From: Denitromonas ohlonensis | Lineage (GTDB): Bacteria > Pseudomonadota > Gammaproteobacteria > Burkholderiales > Rhodocyclaceae | DNA length: 64,000 nt | Reading direction: 5' to 3' | NCBI RefSeq assembly: GCF_007625205.1 | Contig: NZ_VMNI01000007.1 | Span: 372,001 to 436,000 of the forward strand | Shown: positions 1 to 8,902 of the stretch, piece by piece | Layout: the number at the start of each line of letters is the position of its first letter | How positions within the stretch are numbered: position 1 is the stretch's first letter | Translations under genes and position numbers: made by a program | The notes under the pieces: generated by a model | The model's database searches: none | What the model saw: the letters and a program-made list of their open reading frames with translations, nothing else | Told to the model about the DNA's origin: nothing

Positions 1-1
1 C

Positions 2-598
2 AAGGGCTACATCCAGGAAATCACAGGCACGCATCTGCTGCCCTTTACCTATCTGGGCGCCAAGCACATGGTCACCGGCTACGACCATCTGCTGTTCCTG
101 GCCGGGGTGGTCTTCTTTCTCTACAAGCTGAAGGACATTGCGCTTTACGTCAGCCTGTTTGCCGTTGGGCATTCGCTGACCATGTTGTATGGCGTCTATG
201 CCGGCGTGAACGTTAACCCTTACATCATCGACGCAATCATCGGTTTGTCGGTGGTGTACAAGGCCCTCGACAATCTCGGCGCCTATCAGCGCTGGTTTGG
301 CGTTCGGCCCAGTACGCGCGCGGCTACCTTGATCTTCGGCCTGTTCCACGGCTTCGGTCTGGCGGCGAAGATCCAGGAGTTTGAAATCGCGCGCGATGGG
401 CTGTTGCCGAACCTGTTGGCCTTCAATGTTGGCGTTGAAGTTGGCCAGCTGCTCGCGCTTGGCATGATCTTGATCGTCATGGGCTACTGGCGGCGCACTG
501 CCTCCTTTCTGAAGCATGCCTATACCGCCAACGTCGCCCTGATGTGTGCCGGATTCCTGCTGATCGGTTATCAGCTCACCGGCCTTGTCGTTTCCTGA
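2..598 (+). CDS. HupE/UreJ-type permease, 3' part (5' end outside window)
   Basis: The open frame runs in from the window edge with no start in view, so this is the C-terminal ~198 residues of a longer protein. It carries the HupE/UreJ_2 hallmark GYDHLLFL, a second histidine-bearing motif (FGLFHGFGLAA) and about five hydrophobic membrane segments. Members of this family are inner-membrane proteins proposed to carry nickel or cobalt, often beside hydrogenase or urease genes. The downstream His-rich protein starts 20 bp after the stop, so the two are probably co-transcribed. Family assignment is solid; the substrate is inferred. Confidence 0.8.
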   Translation, partial: KGYIQEITGTHLLPFTYLGAKHMVTGYDHLLFLAGVVFFLYKLKDIALYVSLFAVGHSLTMLYGVYAGVNVNPYIIDAIIGLSVVYKALDNLGAYQRWFGVRPSTRAATLIFGLFHGFGLAAKIQEFEIARDGLLPNLLAFNVGVEVGQLLALGMILIVMGYWRRTASFLKHAYTANVALMCAGFLLIGYQLTGLVVS

Positions 599-618
599 AT
601 TCCGCGGAGTTTCATTCC

Positions 619-1344
619 ATGTACAACACCAATCTTCCGACGCGCGCCGAACTGCCGACCTCGGGCCAGTTGCTGCGCTCCACCGGGTTGGCGGCGCTGA
701 TCGCCGCGGGCCTGCTCATCACCACCGTCCTGCCCGCCGAATACGGCATTGACCCGACCGGCGTGGGGCGCACCCTCGGCCTGACCCAGATGGGGACGAT
801 CAAGACATCGCTGGCGACTGAAGCGCAAGCCGGCGAAGTCGGCCACGCCCCGGCTCCGGCTCCGGTGGTGGCAACTGCGCCGAGTGCGCCGGCAGTCGTG
901 GATCACGGCCATGACCATGGACACGCTGCCGATGGCGGACACTCGCATGACGCCGCCCCTGCGACCACGCCAGTGGCCGGAACACAGCCGCAAGCCGCCC
1001 CGGCAGCGGCGGAGCCAGTGCGCGAGCATACCGTCACGGTTTCGCTCAAACCCGGACAGGCAGCAGAGATCAAGCTGTCGATGGACAAAGGCGCAGCGGT
1101 GCGCTATTCATGGTCAGCCTCGGGTGGCGGTGTGAACTACGACACCCACGGAGACCCGGTCAATGCACCCAAGGGCTTCTATCATGGGTACGGAAAAGGG
1201 CGCAACGAAACCGCACAGAAGGGCACCTTGCAGGCGGCCTTCGATGGCAAGCATGGCTGGTTCTGGCGGAATCGCTCGGGGGGCGACGTCACCGTGACGC
1301 TGAAAACCGAAGGTGACTACGGGCAGATCGAGCGCGTGCTTTAA
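619..1344 (+). CDS. His-rich membrane-anchored periplasmic protein
   Basis: This 241-residue protein has a short cytoplasmic N-terminus, one transmembrane anchor at about residues 23-42, then an Ala/Pro-rich linker containing a His/Asp cluster (HGHDHGH and HSHD, about residues 95-115) and a C-terminal beta-type domain of about 100 residues rich in Gly, Trp and Tyr. I chose ATG 619 because a GGAG lies about 10 bp upstream; an earlier in-frame ATG would overlap the permease gene. The His cluster looks like a metal-binding linker. It resembles proteins annotated as 'transmembrane anchor protein'; no enzymatic motif is visible. Its position between a HupE-type permease and a His-tailed DMT permease suggests a metal-handling role, by inference. 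Confidence 0.75.
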   Translation: MYNTNLPTRAELPTSGQLLRSTGLAALIAAGLLITTVLPAEYGIDPTGVGRTLGLTQMGTIKTSLATEAQAGEVGHAPAPAPVVATAPSAPAVVDHGHDHGHAADGGHSHDAAPATTPVAGTQPQAAPAAAEPVREHTVTVSLKPGQAAEIKLSMDKGAAVRYSWSASGGGVNYDTHGDPVNAPKGFYHGYGKGRNETAQKGTLQAAFDGKHGWFWRNRSGGDVTVTLKTEGDYGQIERVL

Positions 1345-1422
1345 GCCTTCGTCCTCCGCTTCGTATCGAGGCAGCCTGCAATCTCGCTGGCCCATCGGGG
1401 CCAGCGAACGGAGCGTTCATTC

Positions 1423-2469
1423 ATGCATCGCAGTGTTGCGTATGCCTTGCTCGCGGCGATTCTCTTTGGCGCCAGCACACCGTTTGCAAAAATGCTGGTG
1501 GGGGCAATGTCGCCCCTTCTGCTGGCCGGTGTGCTGTATCTGGGCAGTGGTGTCGGGCTGACACTGATCCGCGCGGCACGTGATCGCGGTTGGACGCCTT
1601 CCGGTTTGTCGTGGCGGGAGTGGCCGTGGTTCATCGGGGCGATCCTTTTCGGCGGTGCCCTGGGGCCGGTTGCATTGCTCTTCGGCCTCACCCATACGAG
1701 CGGGGCTGCCGCATCCTTGTTGTTGAACCTGGAAGCGGTTCTCACCGCAGTCATTGCCTGGGTGGTGTTTCGTGAGAACGCGGATCGCCGCATTGTGCTC
1801 GGCATGCTGGCGATTGTCGCCGGTGGCGCGGTGCTCGCGTGGCCGTCATCGGCAGAGGACGGTTCCGCCGGGACCTGGATGGGGTCGCTGGCTGTTATCG
1901 CCGCCTGTCTGTGCTGGGCAATCGACAACAACCTCACGCGCAAGGTCTCGACAGCAGATGCGCTTTTCGTTGCCGGCATCAAGGGCCTGACTGCGGGGTC
2001 GGTCAATTGCGCGCTGGCATTGTCGCTGGGTGCGAGCCTGCCCGCAGCCTCGACGCTCGCGGCGACGCTGGCAGTCGGGTTTCTGGGCTATGGCATCAGC
2101 CTGGTCATGTTCGTCCTCGCCTTGCGTGGCTTGGGGACGGCAAGGACCGGCGCCTACTTTTCGATTGCCCCGTTTGTGGGCGCTACGGTGGCATTGCTCA
2201 TGCTCGACGAGTCGTCCACGCCGTCGCTCTGGTTCGCGGCGGCATTGATGGCATGGGGCGTGTGGCTGCATTTGACCGAGCACCATGAGCACGAGCATGA
2301 ACACGAGCCGCTCGAACATTCCCACCCGCACATTCATGATGCGCATCATCAACATGAGCACGATGACGCATGGGATGGAAAAGCGCCTCATACCCATCGG
2401 CATGTGCACGCGCCCGTGATTCACACGCATGCGCATTTCCCTGATATTCACCACCGACATCCGCACTGA
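1423..2469 (+). CDS. DMT-superfamily (EamA) permease with His-rich C-terminal tail
   Basis: This 348-residue protein contains two EamA repeats of about five hydrophobic helices each (residues ~5-135 and ~150-283), the usual ten-helix drug/metabolite transporter layout. Unusually, it continues for about 64 residues after the last helix in a tail made largely of His, Asp, Glu and Pro; 24 of those residues are histidine. EamA proteins export metabolites, but a tail like this is more typical of metal transporters, where it binds Zn, Ni or Co. It is third in a same-strand cluster after the HupE-type and His-rich genes, 78 bp downstream. The substrate is unknown; metal export is my inference. Confidence 0.8.
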   Translation: MHRSVAYALLAAILFGASTPFAKMLVGAMSPLLLAGVLYLGSGVGLTLIRAARDRGWTPSGLSWREWPWFIGAILFGGALGPVALLFGLTHTSGAAASLLLNLEAVLTAVIAWVVFRENADRRIVLGMLAIVAGGAVLAWPSSAEDGSAGTWMGSLAVIAACLCWAIDNNLTRKVSTADALFVAGIKGLTAGSVNCALALSLGASLPAASTLAATLAVGFLGYGISLVMFVLALRGLGTARTGAYFSIAPFVGATVALLMLDESSTPSLWFAAALMAWGVWLHLTEHHEHEHEHEPLEHSHPHIHDAHHQHEHDDAWDGKAPHTHRHVHAPVIHTHAHFPDIHHRHPH

Positions 2470-2616
2470 TGCGTTCTTGGCGAATGCAAAACAGGCGTGC
2501 GGGCTGGCTCGTTCTGAAGGTGTTGTGAAAAGCGCTGGGCACCTGACGGAATAAATCCCGCGGCGTTGCCGTTCGCTGATGGCAGGTAGACGCACTGCAA
2601 AGGCGCAGAAAGCAGA

Positions 2617-2649
2617 AAAGGCCCAGCTTCGTCACGAAGCCGGGCCTTT
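2617..2649. terminator. bidirectional hairpin between convergent genes
   Basis: A long inverted repeat pairs AAAGGCCC and GCTTCG with CGAAGC and GGGCCTTT, with one A/C mismatch and a three-base loop. It sits between the DMT permease and the convergent nrdJ gene and has short T-runs on both sides. It could stop transcription in both directions. The rest of the gap between the genes shows nothing else recognisable. Confidence 0.65.
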
Positions 2650-2706
2650 CTCCGTCAATCCGGTACGGTGGCAGCCTTCACCACCGACCGCTTCTAAATC
2701 CTCAAC

Positions 2707-5574
2707 TCAACCGCAAGTCCCCACTGCGCCGCAGGCGGTGCAGAAGTCGCAGCCGTCTTTGCGGATCATGGAGTGATTGCCGCATTCGGGGCAGAGCGAG
2801 CCTTGCATGAGCTTGGGTTCGCTGTCGTCGCGCGGGGCTTCGAGCAGGCCCATTTCCTGGACCGGGTAGCCGCGCTCGTCGAGGACGCCGAGCATGGCGT
2901 AGCGATGGATGATGAGCTGGCCGAGGTAGGCCACCGTCGAGGGGTAGTTCTGCTGCTTGCGCGAGCCGGGCACGAAGGCCATGAAATCGCCCAGCGGCTC
3001 GGGGTAGTTGAGCAGCTTGCGCAGTTTCATGCCGATCCAGGCCGGGTCCATGACGCGCATGTCGAGCGACAGGATGCGGCCGAGGCCGTCGAGGGCGCGG
3101 GGGTAGTTGCCCGAGAGCCACATGGAGTAGGGGCGGGTGACGCCGTCGGGCAGGGTGATTTCCTTGATGCCGAGGACGAAGTCTTCGCCGGTGGCGGGGT
3201 TCTGGATGTCGACCGTCCAGGACAGCGTGCCGTCGGTGCCGGTTTTGGGCTCTTGCAGGCTGAACAGGGAGTCGAGCACCGGGGTGGGGCCTTCGACGTC
3301 AAGCGCGCCGAGTTTTTCGCAGCGATAGCTCACCACTTGCGCAAAGGCGGCAACGGCGCCCGGCACCAGCTTTTTCTCGCCATGCGGGGGGAAGGCCATT
3401 TCGAAGGACTTCTCGCCGATGGTGCGCGAGAGGGTTTCGAGCTTGAGCTTGAGCCAGCCGCGGTCGTTGGTACGCATGTCCATCGACAGCGTCTTGGCGA
3501 CGGCGCCGAGGCCACGCGGCTGGTCTGCGCCGTTGACCCAGACTTCGAACGGGAAGCTGCCCTGACCGTTGTTTTCCATGTGGCCGACGAACAGGCCGAA
3601 CTCGCCTTGCGGGGTGGCCAGCATGTAGGTCCAGGCGGCGTTGCCGTCGGGCAGCTCGGGGCGGCCGGGCCAGCGCAGGGACGACAGCACCGGCGCCGGC
3701 AGGCTCTTGATGGAGAGGCGGCGGTTGGCGTCGGTGATCTCGACGTCGTGCGGGGCTTTCTTTTCGCTGCTCGGGGTGACGGACAGGACGGAGCCCAGCA
3801 CCGAGTTGGGGCGGTAGGTGGCCAGGCCCTTGAGGCCGGCTTTCCAGGCCTCGACGTAGAGGTGCTCGAAGTCGGCGTAGGGGTAGTCGGCCGGCACGTT
3901 CACCGTTTTGGAGATGGACGTGTCGATGTAGGGCGCGACCGCGGCGACCATGTCCTTGTGCGCTTTGGCGGAGATTTCCAGCGCGGTGACAAAGGCCTTG
4001 GGCAGTTTCTCGACATCGCCGCCGATGTGCTTGTACAGACGCCATGCGTAGTCTTCGACGGCGTATTCCTTGAAGGTGCCGTCGGCCATCCGCTTGCGGC
4101 GGGTGTAGGTGTAGGAGAAGGGCGGCTCGATGCCGTTGGAGGCGTTGTCGGCAAAGGCGAGCGAAATGGTGCCGGTGGGGGCGATCGACAGCAGGTGCGA
4201 GTTGCGGATGCCGTGCTTGCGAATCTCGTCCTTCACTTTGGTGGGCAGGCGCGAGGCGAAGTTGCCGCCCGACAGATACAGGTCGGCATTGAACAGCTTA
4301 AAGGCGCCGCGTTCCTTGGCCAGCTCGACCGAGGCCAGGTAGGCCTGATCGCGCATGAACTCGGAGATGCGGGTGGCCATGGCGCAGGCTTCGCGGGTGT
4401 CGTAGCGCAGGCCGAGCATGGCCAGGGTGTTGCCCAGGCCGGTGAAGCCGAGACCAACGCGGCGTTTCGACTGGGCTTCTTCGTACTGTTGTTGAAGCGG
4501 CCAGTGCGTGGTTTCGAGCACGTTGTCGAGCATGCGGGTGGAGATGGCCACGACTTTGCCGAAGCCGTCGAAGTCGAACTCGGCCTTGTCGGTCAATGCG
4601 TTGTTGACGAAGGGCGTGAGGTTGATCGAACCCAGGCAGCAGCAACCATAGGGCGGCAGCGGCTGCTCGGCGCAGGGGTTGGTCGCCTCGATGGTTTCGC
4701 AGTAGTACAGGTTGTTGTCGCGGTTGATGCGATCGAGGAACAGGATGCCCGGCTCGGCGTGGTCGTAGGTCGAGCGCATGACCTGTTCCCACAGCACGCG
4801 GGCGCGCACCTTGCGGTACACCCACTGGCCGTCTTCGCGCTGGTAGGCGCCGGCTTCCTTGATCTCTTCGGTCGGCTCGGCCTTGTGCGCCAGTTCCACG
4901 TCGCCGTCGGCTTCGACGGCCTTCATGAAGTCGTCGGTCACGCCGAGCGAGATGTTGAAGTTGGTCAGGTCGCCTTCATCCTTGGCGTGGATGAATTCTT
5001 CGATATCCGGGTGGTCGCAGCGCAGCACGCCCATCTGGGCGCCGCGGCGGGCACCGGCGGACTCGACCGTCTCGCAGGAGCGGTCGAACACGCGCATGTA
5101 GGACACGGGGCCCGAGGCGTTGGACTGCGTGCCCTTCACCAGCGCGCCCTTGGGGCGAATGCTGGAGAAGTCGTAGCCCACACCGCCACCGCGGCGCATG
5201 GTTTCGGCAGCCTGGGCCAGCGCGGTGTAGATGCCGGGGCGGCCATCGACGGACTCGGTGACCGAGTCGCCCACCGGCTGCACGAAGCAGTTGATCAGCG
5301 TGGCCTGCAGGTTGGTGCCGGCGGCGGAGTTGATGCGGCCGGCCGGGATAAAGCCTTTTTCCTGGGCCTCGTAAAACTTCGCTTCCCAGTGGCTGCGTTT
5401 TTCTTCGGTTTCGATGCTGGCGAGCGCGCGCGCCACGCGGCGGCGAACCGCCTCGACGCTCTGCTCGTCGCCCTTGGCGTATTTTTCAATCAGCACTTCA
5501 CCGGAAATCTCTTGCGCGATAAGCGTGGATGCGTCGGCGACGGCTTTTTTTGGTGTGGAGGTAGCCTTGCTCAT
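2707..5574 (-). CDS. nrdJ: adenosylcobalamin-dependent (class II) ribonucleotide reductase
   Basis: This 955-residue enzyme reduces ribonucleotides to deoxyribonucleotides using adenosylcobalamin in place of an oxygen-dependent tyrosyl radical. Visible signatures are [15 protein letters not shown], the active-site [23 protein letters not shown], and a C-terminal cysteine tail (CPECG, then CDFCTACG) that re-reduces the active site and may hold zinc. I chose the start at MSKATS (ATG at 5574) because a purine-rich GGGAAGAGA lies just upstream; the frame stays open 27 codons further without a better signal. It is a single gene on its own strand, with an NrdR-like box about 150 bp upstream. Needing B12, it ties the cell to cobalt supply. 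No class I or III reductase is seen in the window. Confidence 0.95.
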   Translation of the reverse strand: MSKATSTPKKAVADASTLIAQEISGEVLIEKYAKGDEQSVEAVRRRVARALASIETEEKRSHWEAKFYEAQEKGFIPAGRINSAAGTNLQATLINCFVQPVGDSVTESVDGRPGIYTALAQAAETMRRGGGVGYDFSSIRPKGALVKGTQSNASGPVSYMRVFDRSCETVESAGARRGAQMGVLRCDHPDIEEFIHAKDEGDLTNFNISLGVTDDFMKAVEADGDVELAHKAEPTEEIKEAGAYQREDGQWVYRKVRARVLWEQVMRSTYDHAEPGILFLDRINRDNNLYYCETIEATNPCAEQPLPPYGCCCLGSINLTPFVNNALTDKAEFDFDGFGKVVAISTRMLDNVLETTHWPLQQQYEEAQSKRRVGLGFTGLGNTLAMLGLRYDTREACAMATRISEFMRDQAYLASVELAKERGAFKLFNADLYLSGGNFASRLPTKVKDEIRKHGIRNSHLLSIAPTGTISLAFADNASNGIEPPFSYTYTRRKRMADGTFKEYAVEDYAWRLYKHIGGDVEKLPKAFVTALEISAKAHKDMVAAVAPYIDTSISKTVNVPADYPYADFEHLYVEAWKAGLKGLATYRPNSVLGSVLSVTPSSEKKAPHDVEITDANRRLSIKSLPAPVLSSLRWPGRPELPDGNAAWTYMLATPQGEFGLFVGHMENNGQGSFPFEVWVNGADQPRGLGAVAKTLSMDMRTNDRGWLKLKLETLSRTIGEKSFEMAFPPHGEKKLVPGAVAAFAQVVSYRCEKLGALDVEGPTPVLDSLFSLQEPKTGTDGTLSWTVDIQNPATGEDFVLGIKEITLPDGVTRPYSMWLSGNYPRALDGLGRILSLDMRVMDPAWIGMKLRKLLNYPEPLGDFMAFVPGSRKQQNYPSTVAYLGQLIIHRYAMLGVLDERGYPVQEMGLLEAPRDDSEPKLMQGSLCPECGNHSMIRKDGCDFCTACGAVGTCG

Positions 5575-5663
5575 GTTGTTGTCTCTTCCCTCAAAGCGTG
5601 TTCGTGTCACGGTTAAAACGGCGTTCAGAATAACCGGAAGTTTCCGTAAACGCAAAGAATAAA

Positions 5664-5775
5664 AAAATCAATAAAAACAGTGACTTGATGTTTTCTGTTG
5701 TGCGTTAAATCTTTTGTCACATACTACATGTAGTAGTCCATGCGGCGCGCTTGTGCAAGGCAAAATCAATAAAAA
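5664..5775. repeat. pair of 14-bp direct repeats flanking the NrdR-like box
   Basis: The sequence AAAATCAATAAAAA occurs at 5664-5677 and again at 5762-5775, 98 bp apart, in an AT-rich stretch unlike the GC-rich surroundings. The repeats bracket the NrdR-like palindrome upstream of nrdJ and could be binding sites for a regulator or simply AT-rich promoter elements. The rest of 5575-6001 shows no credible gene. Confidence 0.5.
5721..5736 (-). promoter_or_regulatory. NrdR-box-like palindrome upstream of nrdJ
   Basis: A perfect 14-bp palindrome, TACTACATGTAGTA, spans 5722-5735. Its core CTACATGTAG fits the NrdR consensus CwAtATaTwG except at the two weakly conserved positions. NrdR represses ribonucleotide reductase genes when dATP is high. 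On the minus strand a TTGCAC lies 17 bp before the TACTAC that begins the palindrome, so the box would cover the -10. A degenerate half-site (TTGTGC) lies about three helical turns away at 5698-5703. Confidence 0.6.
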
Positions 5776-6001
5776 TCAGGCGTTTGGCGGGATGCCTTGA
5801 TGTCGGCGTACAGCTTTTTTCGTGTGTTTCAGCCGATATGTCGGTGCCTTGTCGGCGGGCATCAGAAAACTGCCGAATGTGAGTTTGCGCGGCTCAAGAA
5901 TCGGCGGCACGGGTCGTTAAGGTCCGCAGAGGGCGATTCGTGTGCTTGTCGTGAACGCGCCGTCGCTCATTTTTTTGTTCGTCACAGACCGATCAATAAG
6001 A

Positions 6002-7327
6002 ATGGCTCCTGAAGAACTGACAAAGGACGAAGCGGTTTCGTACGTCAATGCCGACGCGCTCAGCATTGGTCTATTTGTGTTTGTCGATTTGCCATGGTTC
6101 CGACACCCTTTTGCGTTTGATCGATTCAAGATCAAGACCGAAGGGCAGATCGCGCAGTTGCGTGAGCTGGGTGTCGAGCGGTTCCGGTTTGATCCCGCGC
6201 GCAGCGATGTGCCCGCGCCGGCATCGAGTGCTTCGTCCGATTCCATGCCACCGGCAGTTGCCGATGTCCCGGACGCGTTGGTACCGGACCCAGACGAAGC
6301 CGCCCGTCAGCGACGCCGCGAGCGACACGCCGCACGGCGGATGCGCATGGCTCGTGTTGATCGCGCATTTCTACAGACGGGTCGGATGGTACGCGAGGCC
6401 AACCGGAATCTGATTGCCCGACCCGCCGAGAGCCTGGCGGCGCTGAACGAAGTGTTTGGCGAGATGGCGTCGACACTGCTGGCCGCGCCGGAAATCACCA
6501 TTCATGCCATGGCGGATCGCATTGGCGGCGAAGAAACCTATAGCCACGAATTGAACACCGCGGTCATGAGTCTGTTGCTGGCGCGTCAGCTCGACGTGCC
6601 GGGTGAGCAAATGCAGCTGCTTGGCCTTGGCGCCATGTTGCACGATATTGGCCTGGCGGAGATTCCGGATCGTGTGGCCAAAAAGCGCGATGCACTGACC
6701 CATGCGGAAGTCGAATTGCGCAAGCTGCACTGCGAATACGGGGTCAAACGCGGCCACCAGATCGGCCTTCCGCCCGCGGTGCTGGCGGTGATTGGGCAAC
6801 ACCACGAGGCGTGGGACGGCAGTGGCTATCCCAAAGGCGTGAGCGCGGATCGTATTCACCCGCTGGCGCGCGTGGTGGCCTTGGTCAACGAGTACGACGA
6901 CCTGTGCAATCCGGTTGACGTCCAGCGCGCTTTGACGCCCTACGAGGCCTTGTCCATTCTGTTCACTCAGCGGCGTGGCCGCTTTGAGGGGCGCGTGCTG
7001 CAAGCACTCGTTCGGCAGCTCGGGGTGTATCCGCCGGGCACGGTCGTTGCGTTGTCAGATGACCGCCTCGGCATGGTGGTGTCGGTCAATTCAAAAGCGC
7101 CTTTGCGCCCGGGGGTGATGCTGTATCAACCCGACATGCCCAAGGATGAGGCGGGCTTGCTGAATTTGTCGCAAGTGCCCGAGATCAACATCGCCAAGGC
7201 GATGCGCCCCGGCGATCTGCCACGGGCGGTGCACGACTACCTCAGCCCGCGAACCCGAATTGCCTATTTCTTTGATACGGAAGTCGATATCGACGCGGAT
7301 AGCACGAGCCTTCAGGAGGTCGCATGA
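6002..7327 (+). CDS. HD-GYP domain protein with N-terminal DUF3391-like region
   Basis: This 441-residue protein is a predicted cyclic-di-GMP phosphodiesterase. The N-terminal ~70 residues ([15 protein letters not shown]) look like DUF3391. The HD-GYP domain at about residues 175-350 shows [24 protein letters not shown] and a later EYDDL, so the metal-binding His and Asp residues are present. The conserved Lys that follows HD-x-G in most active members is Leu here (HDIGLAEIP). The start is uncertain: ATG 6002 is the first ATG in frame, but upstream GTG codons (for example 5942) are open. It is coupled by a 4-bp overlap to the downstream histidine kinase. Confidence 0.85.
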   Translation: MAPEELTKDEAVSYVNADALSIGLFVFVDLPWFRHPFAFDRFKIKTEGQIAQLRELGVERFRFDPARSDVPAPASSASSDSMPPAVADVPDALVPDPDEAARQRRRERHAARRMRMARVDRAFLQTGRMVREANRNLIARPAESLAALNEVFGEMASTLLAAPEITIHAMADRIGGEETYSHELNTAVMSLLLARQLDVPGEQMQLLGLGAMLHDIGLAEIPDRVAKKRDALTHAEVELRKLHCEYGVKRGHQIGLPPAVLAVIGQHHEAWDGSGYPKGVSADRIHPLARVVALVNEYDDLCNPVDVQRALTPYEALSILFTQRRGRFEGRVLQALVRQLGVYPPGTVVALSDDRLGMVVSVNSKAPLRPGVMLYQPDMPKDEAGLLNLSQVPEINIAKAMRPGDLPRAVHDYLSPRTRIAYFFDTEVDIDADSTSLQEVA

Positions 7328-8814
7328 ATCGATCTGATGCCGACCTGATGCTCAGCGCCAGTTCGGATATGTTGTTGGTGATCAACGCGCAAACCCTGAC
7401 GGTAAGAAGCGCCAATCGTGCCGCGGCGGCGCGTCTTGGCTACTCGGTGAAGGCGCTGGCCGGCACACCGATCATTGCGCTGGCCCGAGGGCTGGCGGAT
7501 GTGTGTTTCTGGAACGAGGTGCAGGCCGGTGGCGCTGGCAAGCTGACCGATGCCGAAGGCCTGTATCAATGTGCCGACGGAAGTTCATTGGCCGTGGTGC
7601 AGAGCATCGCGCGGGCCGAGGATGCATTGGTTGTCCGGGCCCGTGAGGTCGATGCCGCACCGAGCGGCGATGCGCCCTTCGGCGACTCAAGCGCTCAACT
7701 GCGGGCAATTCTCGAGGCAAGCGCTGACGGCATTCTGATGCTCGATCGAGCCGGCGGCGTCGTCGGCATGAATCAGCGGCTGGCGCGCTTGTGGCCGATT
7801 TCCGAGCAGTTGCTGCACGAACAGGATGACGCCGCCCTGCTCAAAGCCATGTGCGCTGCCATGAAAGACGACGGCTTTCGCCTCGGCGGACGCTTCGGTC
7901 AGTGCGATTCGTCGGACGAGACCTTCGATGTGTTCACACTCAAGGATGGTCGCAGCTTTGAATGCGTTTCGCGTCCGGCGCGTCATCGCCACCAGGTGAT
8001 TGGTCGCGTGTTCTGCTTTTCCGACGCCACCTCTCGTCAGCGGGCGGCGAGCGAGTTGGTGCTGGCGCGGGATGCGGCCGAGGCGGCCAATCGCGCCAAG
8101 AGCGAATTTCTGGCGATGATGTCGCATGAAATCCGGACCCCCATGAACGGCATCATTGGCATGGCCAGCTTGCTCGAAGCGACAACGCTCGACGCCGAGC
8201 AGCGCAACTGCGTCGATACCGTGCGCAGCAGTGGCGAGGCCTTGCTGGCGATCATCGATGACATTCTGGATTACGCCAAGATCGACGCACGCAAGCTGAC
8301 CCTCACCGAAGGTCCGTTCTCGGTGCGCGACATGTTCGAGGTGCTGGGTCGGCTGTTTGCCAGCCAGGAGCATGATACCGGGGTGGTATTTGAGTACTCG
8401 GTGAGCGATGAGGTGCCCAGACGGCTGGTCGGAGATCTCGGGCGTTTGCGCCAGATTCTGATCAACCTGATTGGCAACGCCTTCAAGTTCACCCCGGCCG
8501 GCAAGATCTCGGTGACTGCGGGCCGCGCCCCGTCAATGCTCGGCGATCGCGTCGGGACTTTCCGTCTGGCGGTAGACGTGAGCGACACCGGCATCGGTAT
8601 CGCACCCAGCGATCAGCGTCTGATCTTTACGCCGTTCTCACAGGTCGACATGTCATCAACCCGACCGCAGGGCGGCACCGGACTCGGACTGCCCATTTGT
8701 CGCATGCTGTGCGAGTTGATGAACGGTCAGATCGAAGTGGATAGTGTGGTCGGCAAGGGGGCCCGTTTTTCCTTCAGCGTCTGCCTCAAACAAGAAACAC
8801 CTGTGTCTGATTGA
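7324..8814 (+). CDS. PAS-containing hybrid-type sensor histidine kinase without receiver
   Basis: This 496-residue kinase has two PAS-like sensory regions (about residues 5-110 and 125-240) and no obvious membrane segment, so it should sense inside the cell. The dimerisation and phosphoacceptor H-box is [13 protein letters not shown] (about residues 268-280). The ATPase domain shows the N-box [14 protein letters not shown]1 DTGIGIAP and G2 GGTGLGLPI. It ends soon after the G2 box, so no receiver domain follows, and no response regulator is adjacent. The ATG overlaps the stop of the HD-GYP gene (ATGA). Partner and signal are unknown; the hydrogenase operon starts 88 bp downstream. Confidence 0.9.
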   Translation: MNRSDADLMLSASSDMLLVINAQTLTVRSANRAAAARLGYSVKALAGTPIIALARGLADVCFWNEVQAGGAGKLTDAEGLYQCADGSSLAVVQSIARAEDALVVRAREVDAAPSGDAPFGDSSAQLRAILEASADGILMLDRAGGVVGMNQRLARLWPISEQLLHEQDDAALLKAMCAAMKDDGFRLGGRFGQCDSSDETFDVFTLKDGRSFECVSRPARHRHQVIGRVFCFSDATSRQRAASELVLARDAAEAANRAKSEFLAMMSHEIRTPMNGIIGMASLLEATTLDAEQRNCVDTVRSSGEALLAIIDDILDYAKIDARKLTLTEGPFSVRDMFEVLGRLFASQEHDTGVVFEYSVSDEVPRRLVGDLGRLRQILINLIGNAFKFTPAGKISVTAGRAPSMLGDRVGTFRLAVDVSDTGIGIAPSDQRLIFTPFSQVDMSSTRPQGGTGLGLPICRMLCELMNGQIEVDSVVGKGARFSFSVCLKQETPVSD

Positions 8815-8902
8815 CCCTTGAGTGCCCGGTTTTGCGCGGGGTCAACGAATGTCATGGCGCTGGGGCGCACCATGAAGTCTACGATGTCGCGAGGATTTTT
8901 TT

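Noticed and set aside
2773-5616. A 947-codon open frame antisense to nrdJ
   Set aside because: It mirrors nrdJ codon usage in a GC-rich genome, has Gly/Val/His-rich meaningless translation and no known domain; nrdJ is certain.
5575-5720. Possible cobalamin riboswitch upstream of the B12-dependent nrdJ
   Set aside because: No B12-box or characteristic stem arrangement was found in the leader; the region is AT-rich and too short.
5797-6012. A 71-codon frame between nrdJ and the HD-GYP gene
   Set aside because: No ribosome-binding site, overlaps the next gene, and its composition does not look like a protein.
8855-8869. Sigma-54-like TGGCGC...GCGCA before hoxF
   Set aside because: The spacing between the GG and GC elements is one base too short and the flanks are poor.
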